Positions 57,389 through 64,000 of a DNA stretch of 64,000 nt are shown piece after piece. The notes under the pieces were generated by a model, which saw only the letters and a list, made by a program, of their open reading frames with translations, made no database searches and had not been told where the DNA came from. The translations under genes were made by a program, and so were the position numbers. This DNA is from Neoscytalidium dimidiatum. Taxonomy: Eukaryota > Ascomycota > Dothideomycetes > Botryosphaeriales > Botryosphaeriaceae. The stretch is taken from the NCBI GenBank assembly GCA_037367355.1, contig CM074702.1:124001-188000 (forward strand), given 5' to 3'. Numbering within the stretch: the first letter of the stretch is position 1; each line of letters begins with the position of its first letter.

Positions 57389-58282
57389 TTATTGATCTGT
57401 ATCCGCACTAATGGTACTGCTGCCCCCACCGCTCACCTCACTCAGCACTTGCGTGCCCACCACACTTCCTGCATCGTTGACGTAGATGGCGCTCACAACC
57501 TCCAATCCGGGGAAAGGTGCGTACTCGTACAAACGCTCGCGCACCTGTTGGCCCTCATGCTCGGCGGGTATGTCGCGGCCGATGAATTTCATGTCCCGGT
57601 CGTAGCTGCCAACGGTCTTCTCTCCGAGCACCTTGCCGTTGTTGTCGAGACTTTGGTCGATGATGGCGCCATCCTGCGCAAGCTTGCGGTTGGTGTGCGC
57701 GTTGCCGCTGTAGTCGTTGACCGAGTAGAGGATGTTGTTCTCCAATCGGAAAGACTCGAGATCCTCGCGGGATTGGAGGTTATTTGTGCTGGACGAAGAC
57801 GAAGAGCTTCCATCCCCTGTCAATCCACTGACGGCTGTGTCGGCGATCTCGCTGAGTCCTTGCCCGAGGGCTGCCAACGCGGGGTTGAGATCCAGAGAAT
57901 CCAGGATGCTTTCGATCATGAGCAGCAGGTTCGACAGACGCGCCTCGAGCAACACCTTGGCCGTGACGTTCTGGATGGTGAGCGAAACTCTATCGATGGA
58001 AGCGTCGACGCCGGCATTGAAGTCCAGCAGCGACAGAACTTGCGCGGCCAGGTTGATCTTGGCCGTCAGGTTCAACACCTCGATATCAATTTCGCCTACG
58101 TGTACGGACGCATTGAGAAAAACGTCGGGAGGCGGGACGTCAACCGATGTGTTGGCCTTGGTGTTAGCCGTCTCATAGACGGCTGAATCCGGATCGCCGG
58201 TGTCCGTGAGGGAGTAGCCAAAGTAGCCATTCTGCGCGTAGGCGGCCAGGATGAAAGAGAGGAAAGGAAGAATCGACTTCAT
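57389..58282 (-). CDS. secreted protein, unrecognised family (copy A)
   Basis: Single-exon 297-aa protein, signal peptide MKSILPFLSFILAAYAQ. I do not recognise the family. It shares a core with the divergent neighbour at 59175: PDVFLNASVHVGEIDIEVLN, INLAAQVLSLLDFNAGVDAS, then VSLTIQNVTAKVLLEARLSN and ESILDSLDLNPAL, plus a C-terminal YEYAPFPGLEVVSAIYVNDAG. The core alternates hydrophobic and polar residues like an amphipathic helix or lipid-binding fold. Between core and tail this copy has a Ser run and a polar segment (ENNILYSVNDYSGNAHTNRK, DGAIIDQSLD, GEKTVGSYDRDMKFIGRDI). NxS/T sites are present. No GPI signal is evident. An ATG 24 nt upstream (58306) would spoil the signal peptide. Confidence 0.8.
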   Translation of the reverse strand: MKSILPFLSFILAAYAQNGYFGYSLTDTGDPDSAVYETANTKANTSVDVPPPDVFLNASVHVGEIDIEVLNLTAKINLAAQVLSLLDFNAGVDASIDRVSLTIQNVTAKVLLEARLSNLLLMIESILDSLDLNPALAALGQGLSEIADTAVSGLTGDGSSSSSSSTNNLQSREDLESFRLENNILYSVNDYSGNAHTNRKLAQDGAIIDQSLDNNGKVLGEKTVGSYDRDMKFIGRDIPAEHEGQQVRERLYEYAPFPGLEVVSAIYVNDAGSVVGTQVLSEVSGGGSSTISADTDQ

Positions 58283-59174
58283 AGCGGACTTGTGGTGGTA
58301 GAGCAAAAGATGCGGGCCAGGAAATGAGCGAAGAGAGGCTGGAGGCGCGCAGAGGGAGCGACGGAGCAGCGCGCACTGTTGTTCTGATGTCTGCCCTCAG
58401 GAGTCACCACGGCAGGAAAGAACGGCACAACAGAACAGGCTGATGGATTGACAGGAACGCGGTCCAGACGCACTTTCAGCCGGCGGCAGCATGCAACCGG
58501 CTGCACAGTGGCCTATAAGCGTGGTGTTTATGCTTAACCGCAAGCATGCACGGGGCGGCGCAAGGCAACGCATGGCCGTTGAACAAGCGGTCGCAGCAGG
58601 TGGGCCGAATCGGGGCAGTTGGATCGACGACCCTATTGGCCAGGTTTGTTTGGTGACCGGTCGACGAGCACTCGAAAAGGCGCAGTTCGCCCGATGCCTT
58701 GGACGGGAAATTGCACGTGGCTTGCCATGACGTCTCGCTGAAACGCCATAGGACCGTTTTCTCTGCTCCTGAATGCCATACCCACCCAATCCTATTCTCT
58801 CGCTGACCATCATGCGCCTCAACGCATCCATGTCTTTAGCCATGCGGGGGATGGGCCCGCTTCATGCACGCCGACCGGGGCCAGAACCGGCCCAGCTTCC
58901 GGTATGCAGCCATTGCAGCAGCCATGGCAAGGCATGACCGTTGCCGTGACCATCGCGATCGCCGAAGCTCCATCAGAGGCCCGCGCATTTCTGTGCACGC
59001 CTTCGCTCTCGTCTGCGCGTTGCTTTCTTGCTTCTCCGGCTGATCTGCTCCTCCATTGCGAAGACGCGCGCAGCTCTCTCCTTTCCTTTTCCCAGCCCTC
59101 AGTCTATCCTCTGGAGTCTGCGCGCATCTCCTGTCTCTTCCTTTGGTCGCACCGTCCCTCATTGCTCAAAGACA
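58283..59174. promoter_or_regulatory. shared upstream region of secreted pair
   Basis: 892 bp between the divergent starts of the two secreted paralogues, with CT-rich sequence just before 59175 (about 59080-59150). Likely holds both promoters. I identified no specific transcription-factor site. Confidence 0.5.
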
Positions 59175-60053
59175 ATGCAACCAACCACCTTCTTTCTCAG
59201 CGCCTGGGGCCTCCTATCCCTCGCAGCGGCGCAAACCACACAAGGAGGCACCAGCACTGCCGCGTCCGCAGGCCCGTCCATAACCAGCGCAACGCCAACC
59301 TCCACTTTCCCAACCGCCACGCCCGGGACCAACAGCACTACGGGCGGTGGAAGCAGCAGCGGCTCCGACGCCGGCAATTCGACGGTGCCGGACGTGTACC
59401 TGAACGTGCCGCAGCTGAGCGTGGGGCGGATCGAGCTGGACGTGGACCAGCTGCGGGCGGACATCAACCTGAACGCGAACGTGGCGCAGCTGGTGCAGAT
59501 CAACGCGGGCGTGGCCGTGTCGGTCGAGAAGGTCAACATCACGATCGCGGACGTCGAGGCCGAGCTCGAGCTGGTGGTGCGCCTGGGCCACCTCGTCGAC
59601 ATCGTCAACCGCGTGTTCGAATCGCTCGACCTCAACCCGCTGCTCATCACCGCCATCAACAACGTCACCAGCATCGTCGACACCGTCGTCGGCGCCGTGG
59701 ACGGCCTGCTGGGCAGCATCACCCAGGGCGGCAGCACGCTCAACTTCCTGGTGGACAACCTGGGCAACATCGTCCAGGAGGTGCTGGGCGCGGGCGGCGA
59801 CGTGGCCAGCACCATCGTCGGCAACTACAAGCAGAACATGACGGAGGTGGGCGAGGCGACGCAGCTGGCGAACGGGCTGGTGCAGAGGACGTTCGAGTAC
59901 GCGCCGCTGAACCGGCTGGTCAAGATCGTGTTCAACGCCGCGGGCCAGGTCGTGCAGGCCGTGGTGGACGGGTCGGGGAGCGGCGGGTCGAGTTCGAGCA
60001 CGAGCAGTGGGACGGCAGCGACGGGGACGCCGGCGGCGAAGAGAAGGCTGTGA
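59175..60053 (+). CDS. secreted protein, unrecognised family (copy B)
   Basis: Single-exon 292-aa protein. Signal peptide MQPTTFFLSAWGLLSLAAAQ is followed by a Ser/Thr/Gly-rich linker (residues ~21-75) likely to be O-glycosylated. The core matches copy A: PDVYLNVPQLSVGRIELDVD, LRADINLNANVAQLVQINAG, VAVSVEKVNITIADVEAELE, LVVRLGHLVDIVNRVFESLD and LNPLL. It then has an extra hydrophobic segment (TSIVDTVVGAVDGLLGSI and LVDNLGNIVQEVLGAGG) and the shared C-terminal FEYAPLNRLVKIVFNAAGQVVQ. The end is a Ser/Gly tail with AKRRL. Function unknown; the conserved core repeated in two secreted proteins suggests a structural or lipid- or wall-associated role, which is inference. Confidence 0.8.
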   Translation: MQPTTFFLSAWGLLSLAAAQTTQGGTSTAASAGPSITSATPTSTFPTATPGTNSTTGGGSSSGSDAGNSTVPDVYLNVPQLSVGRIELDVDQLRADINLNANVAQLVQINAGVAVSVEKVNITIADVEAELELVVRLGHLVDIVNRVFESLDLNPLLITAINNVTSIVDTVVGAVDGLLGSITQGGSTLNFLVDNLGNIVQEVLGAGGDVASTIVGNYKQNMTEVGEATQLANGLVQRTFEYAPLNRLVKIVFNAAGQVVQAVVDGSGSGGSSSSTSSGTAATGTPAAKRRL

Positions 60054-63000
60054 GCGGAATTGGGGATGGGTCGTCGACGAGGATGCTGAGATGGACGGGG
60101 GCTGATCAGTTTTGACTTTCTACCGCGATGTGCCATTTCACGACGGAGCATACACGAGCGAATGGATCACGACGCGCTGGCATATATATATACACACTTG
60201 TACTCGGTCCGGCCTTGATTACACTATTCACCCCCATCCTCCAGCGGATGGGGACCATGTGGCATTGCGGGTTGCAACATGGCGCGCCTCTCTACGCTTT
60301 GCGCATGTCTTTTTGTCGTGATGGATCGACGTCGGCCCATGACTCGCAATGGAGGGTAGTGTTCAATCAATTAATTGCTTACTCGGGTTATGCTACCCTG
60401 TCCGAACGCGCGTGGCCGGGCGGGCGGGCGGGTGATTTGCGACCGCCCTGCTCGTTAATCAACTATAAGTAAATTTATCGGTTGTTTGCTGGGGAACTGC
60501 CCGTTTCGGCGCGTCCGTGCGCTTCGAGGGGGCCTTTTTTTCCGTGCCGCGGTTTCGGTTTTTGGACGATATATGCGGGGACCGTAGCAACCTATTCATA
60601 ATAGTAGGGCGATATAGGCCTTTCAACGACAAGTCGGGGAGAACTGTGTCGCGAATTCTTGGAGTAAGATCCAGTCCTGCTCTAGGCGGAGGAGCCTGCG
60701 GGAGTTTGAATGTGACTCGGTGTCCGGGAGCTATCACAGTCAATGGCATTGTGGGTGATCAGTACTGCATTTTGCGTCAGCCTTGCAATCTCAGAGATGC
60801 GAGTCTTCAATTTGCGAGAAAGCTACATATACTGATGGGAATCGTCAGCATTCGCTGTTTGTCTGATAGTAGGGGATGTCTCCTGAACACCTTTGTAGGT
60901 AGGCGAAGCCGGTGGTTATCATGTTCCAGCCTGTAGTGGTTCAAAGCATGGCAGGCACATGCTCTAGATATGACGACGGAATGAGTCCGTGAAGCTGTTT
61001 GGCAGTATCTTGAGGTCTAACAAATATCGTCCCTTCTTCTCCCTCGGCGTATATCACGGAAAGATGTCGATCGTAGGTTGCAGCATACACAACCTCCGGG
61101 TAGATGCGGCGTGCGGAGGTTCTAATTGGTCACGCCCAAACTTTGTACACAGCATGCATTTGGTTAGTGCTTTGTTCGCCTGCGCGGCTCACCTCTATTC
61201 CTATTGTTCTGAGAGGGGAGCGATATGTTTGCTGGCTCGATATAGAAGAACAAGCAGAGCCTACGCAATTCATGACCATCGTAATAATGTCTTTTGGGTG
61301 GTTGGATGTCCCGAAGCAAAAGCTCCGACCTTGCTTGCTAAGTACCGGGCTTACTGTAGCAGAACAACGTGTACACTCGCTGACAAGATGGATTTTGAGA
61401 GTGATGGAGAGCCGAGGGCTGGGGAGTATAAAAGGCATCTAAAAATCCAGGTTTCACGACAGCCCATCTCCAGGCGTGCCACAAGCTACTATCCAGGCCC
61501 CCGACGCTTGGAACTCCGAGTGTGCCGTTCTTCCAATCAGCTCTCCGCCCTCCCCCCGGAGAACCGACTCTCGAAGGCCGAACCGTCATCATAACAGGGG
61601 CAACCTCAGGCATCGGCTTCGAAACCGCCCGCCAACTCCTCCAACGCCGCGCCTCCACCGTCATCCTCGCCGTGCGCAATGTCTCCAAAGGGGAAAGAGG
61701 TCGTGTGGGATCAAACGCTTGAGGAAGTGTCGAGATATGTGGATGTGCCACAGTGGATGGAGACGTCCCCATCACAGCATCGTAATTTTTGAGCGAATGC
61801 TCATCATTTATCAGGATCTACGCGGACTCATCAGCGTTCGCCTGGCCGAAGTCGATCGTAGACGTTCTATTCATGCCCCCCACTGCTCCATTGGCCTGAT
61901 ATGCACTCCGTCCTGCCACGCATCTTCACCAAGCTCGATACTTGTTCGAACTATCTGTGCAGCGCTAGATAAACTCAACCCTAAACCCGGATGAGATCAA
62001 TCTCTTGCAAACTCACGAAAACGCGTTGAGCATGACTTCAGGCGCAATCTCATGTTGCTCAATTATTCTGACGACTGATAATGGTTTAGAAGAACTTCAG
62101 AACGGATGTATGAATGCTCCTGAGTATACGAACTATTGTCAAGTGATACGATTCTCAGCAGTTTTCGGTCAGTGCTGGTCATGGTCGTGACAGCATTTCG
62201 TGTCTGACTTCCGTTTACGGTTAACTACGCGAGTGCTTGGTTCTAGCGGTTTAGTCGCCAACACTAAGCATCTCAGTCTCTGTTCGTGCTCGAAACGGAT
62301 GCACCGTAGATTGCTATTGATGATTCGGACTTTCAGATGATTGCCTCACATTACGGACTCCCCACTCGAATGTTAAGCTTTCTTGGCTCACATCTTCTTT
62401 TTCTGACGCCGCTGTTGATGCGCACTGACTCTCTCGCTAGTGCCTAAGCACGCTCCAACCAACGGCGTGTTTTGGCATATGATGAAAAGGCACCACAGAA
62501 GCGGCTGGTGTAACGGCTTCGGAAGATTCTGAAGCAGGCTGGTGTCTCTCAACGTCTTTGGCCAACTAACCCATTTGTAAGGAGGTTTCTAATTGCTTCA
62601 AAAAAAAAAAAAATGGTAGAGTCCATGCCATTGCCTTGAAAACCTCGTATTGTTTTACCCTAAGACCATGACAATACTGATGCGCAGATTGAGGTTAGAA
62701 GAACTCCACCCTAGATCATCTGCCAGCTAAGGTTCACATGTAAGATTTACCCTTCGCTGTCCGCGGCGTTTGTGGGCATGCCCTCGTGACTTGAAACATG
62801 GAATTTAGCTGAATATCTGTAGAACAGTACTATATCTTAGTCCTACGGCCGGTACTTGCGCTAAGTGACCCTACGCTTGATAAGGTTTTCGTTCCAAACG
62901 CTCATTCAGCCACCCAACGCTGATTCTTCTCCACAATTGCTGTGCTTACGAGATCTAGTGCAGGATGTTTGAAATTGACCTAAACAATCGTGTTTGACTC

Positions 63001-63374
63001 TGCCGCGGCATCTCGGCTCCTCGAGTGAATTCCCAAACGAAACTCGCCGTATCCTCATCTCGACTGTCAGAACGTAGAAACCACGCAGAACATCAGTCCA
63101 CCGCGGACAAGCTATGTCCATATGACCTCGGCGGAATGCGCAACTTCCGTGTTTCAAGCATACAGTTTCAACAGCCACTGTTTAGAAACCAAAGTATAAA
63201 CTTCTTCTTGAAGGGAATGCCACAATATAAATTCGAAAGCGTATCTCGAGTTTTTTGTTTAACATCATCCTCATCATCATCCTCCATTTGATCGCTACAA
63301 ACACTCGTTCTGGCAACGTTCGCTTCACTCGTTAAACCTACATTCCAAAAGCAATCTCTACCACATCGTTCAAA
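60054..63374. other. gene-poor stretch with SDR remnant
   Basis: 3.3 kb with no intact gene. It contains the truncated SDR fragment at 61519-61792, an A tract near 62600-62612, and a short TCATCA run near 63266-63279 in the leader of the next gene. Open frames elsewhere have no motifs. Confidence 0.5.
61519..61792 (+). pseudogene. internally deleted SDR fragment
   Basis: The 5' part encodes the cofactor-binding start of a short-chain dehydrogenase: PTLEGRTVIITGATSGIGFE then TARQLLQRRASTVILAVRN. At about 61690 it is joined, one frame off, to what looks like the extreme C-terminus of the same kind of enzyme: VVWDQTLEEVSRYVDVPQWM followed by a stop at 61790-61792. The catalytic Tyr/Lys region in between is missing, so roughly two thirds of the gene is lost. 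There is no ATG in a suitable place. Confidence 0.7.
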
Positions 63375-64000
63375 ATGCGTTTCCAAACCCTCGTTCTCCT
63401 CGCCACCACAGCCCTGGCGGCTCCAGCCCCCGGCAACGACAACGCCAAACGCCAACTCGACGCCGCCCTCGGCAAAGTCATCGACGCCATTCCCGGCAAC
63501 CCGGCCAACGGCGGCAACCCGATCGGCAGCCTGACCGCCTCCCTCGGCAGCCTCGTCAACGCCATCCCGAACCCCGGCACCGGCGGCGGCGCCGGAGCCG
63601 GTAGCACCCCCGGAGCCGGTAGCCCCCTCGGAGCGGGCGCCAACCTGGGAGCAGGCGGCAGCCTCGGCGGCAAGCTCAGCGGCGGTGGCAGCGGTGGCGC
63701 CAGCGCCGGAGGCGCGAGCGGCGCCGGCGCTGCGAAGGAGAAGCGCCAGGACAGCTCCGGCTCCAGCAACCCGCTCGACCCCTTCGGCATGCTGAGCGGC
63801 CTCACGGGCGGCACGTCCGGCGGCGGCATGCCCGACCTCAGCAGCCTGATGGGCGGCGGGCTCATGGGCGGCGGCGCCGCGCGCAAGAGCAAGCTGGCGA
63901 GGCGCCAGATGATGGGCGGCGCGGGCGGCGCGGGCGGCGGCAGCAACCCGTTTGCGGCCATCCTCAGCATGCTGCAGGGCGCGGGCGGCAGCAGTGGCGG
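63375..64000 (+). CDS. Gly-rich secreted protein with Kex2-type sites (partial)
   Basis: Open frame of at least 208 codons running off the right edge. MRFQTLVLLATTALAAPAPG is a signal peptide with a typical cleavage site. The mature part is Gly/Ala/Ser-rich. Dibasic sites, each followed by Gln, recur at Lys25-Arg26-Gln27, Lys123-Arg124-Gln125 and Arg176-Arg177-Gln178, separating Gly-rich segments. Segments contain IDAIPGNP and VNAIPNPG, and SSNPLDPFGMLSG and GSNPFAAILSMLQG. This is the layout expected of a Kex2-processed secreted precursor, but the segments are only loosely similar. The absence of introns so far and the missing 3' end leave the true length open. Confidence 0.75.
   Translation, partial: MRFQTLVLLATTALAAPAPGNDNAKRQLDAALGKVIDAIPGNPANGGNPIGSLTASLGSLVNAIPNPGTGGGAGAGSTPGAGSPLGAGANLGAGGSLGGKLSGGGSGGASAGGASGAGAAKEKRQDSSGSSNPLDPFGMLSGLTGGTSGGGMPDLSSLMGGGLMGGGAARKSKLARRQMMGGAGGAGGGSNPFAAILSMLQGAGGSSG

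Noticed and set aside
1..64000. CRISPR arrays, tRNA or rRNA genes, intact transposons
   Set aside because: No regularly spaced repeats, tRNA arm patterns, rRNA sequence, or transposase/reverse-transcriptase frames with terminal repeats were seen by eye; a tRNAscan-SE and repeat-finder run would settle it.

Overview
The window is nuclear DNA of a filamentous ascomycete (Pezizomycotina). Three things point there: short spliceosomal introns (about 49-150 nt, GT...AG, often with a CTAAC-like branch site), GC-rich codons, and families typical of this group (cutinase, HET-domain protein, LaeA-like methyltransferase, CYP504-like P450, SAT4/Pth11-type rhodopsin-domain protein). Dothideomycetes is my best guess but I cannot prove it. 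I found no tRNA, rRNA, CRISPR array or intact transposon. One 100-base run of N (16001-16100) is a scaffold gap. All exon structures below are my own hand splicing, checked for reading phase.

Left part (about 1-26 kb): gene-poor and degenerate. It has a cutinase with a Gly/Ser tail, an AT-rich patch, a coiled-coil/nuclease/kinase-like protein resembling Crinkler-type (CR) effectors, a DUF3604/PHP-type protein with an in-frame TGA, a frameshifted secreted hydrolase, a secreted GH78-like rhamnosidase, an HSL-type esterase with a 16-nt microexon, adjacent P450 and SDR pseudogenes, and a 612-aa three-exon protein of unknown function. Plant-surface or cell-wall hydrolases (cutinase, rhamnosidase, esterases) suggest a plant-associated or saprotrophic lifestyle.

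Middle (26-50 kb): mostly housekeeping and metabolism. It holds a sugar transporter, a CYP504-like P450, ESA1 (MYST histone acetyltransferase) head to head with REX4 (RNA exonuclease), a decayed arrestin + EEP-nuclease pair, a HET protein, a cyclopropane-fatty-acid-synthase-like enzyme, RNase H2 subunit C, a DUF4385 protein and the wybutosine enzyme TYW2/TRM12.

Right part (50-64 kb): a secreted alpha/beta hydrolase with a 14-nt microexon, a SAT4-type membrane protein ending beside a GAC microsatellite, a LaeA-like methyltransferase, a divergent pair of secreted paralogues of an unrecognised family (57.4-60.1 kb), a 3.3-kb stretch with an internally deleted SDR remnant, and the start of a Gly-rich secreted protein with repeated Kex2-type sites that runs off the window.

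The most interesting candidates are the divergent secreted paralogues, the Kex2-site protein at the right edge, the nuclease-kinase protein, the 612-aa orphan, and the two hydrolase genes with microexons.
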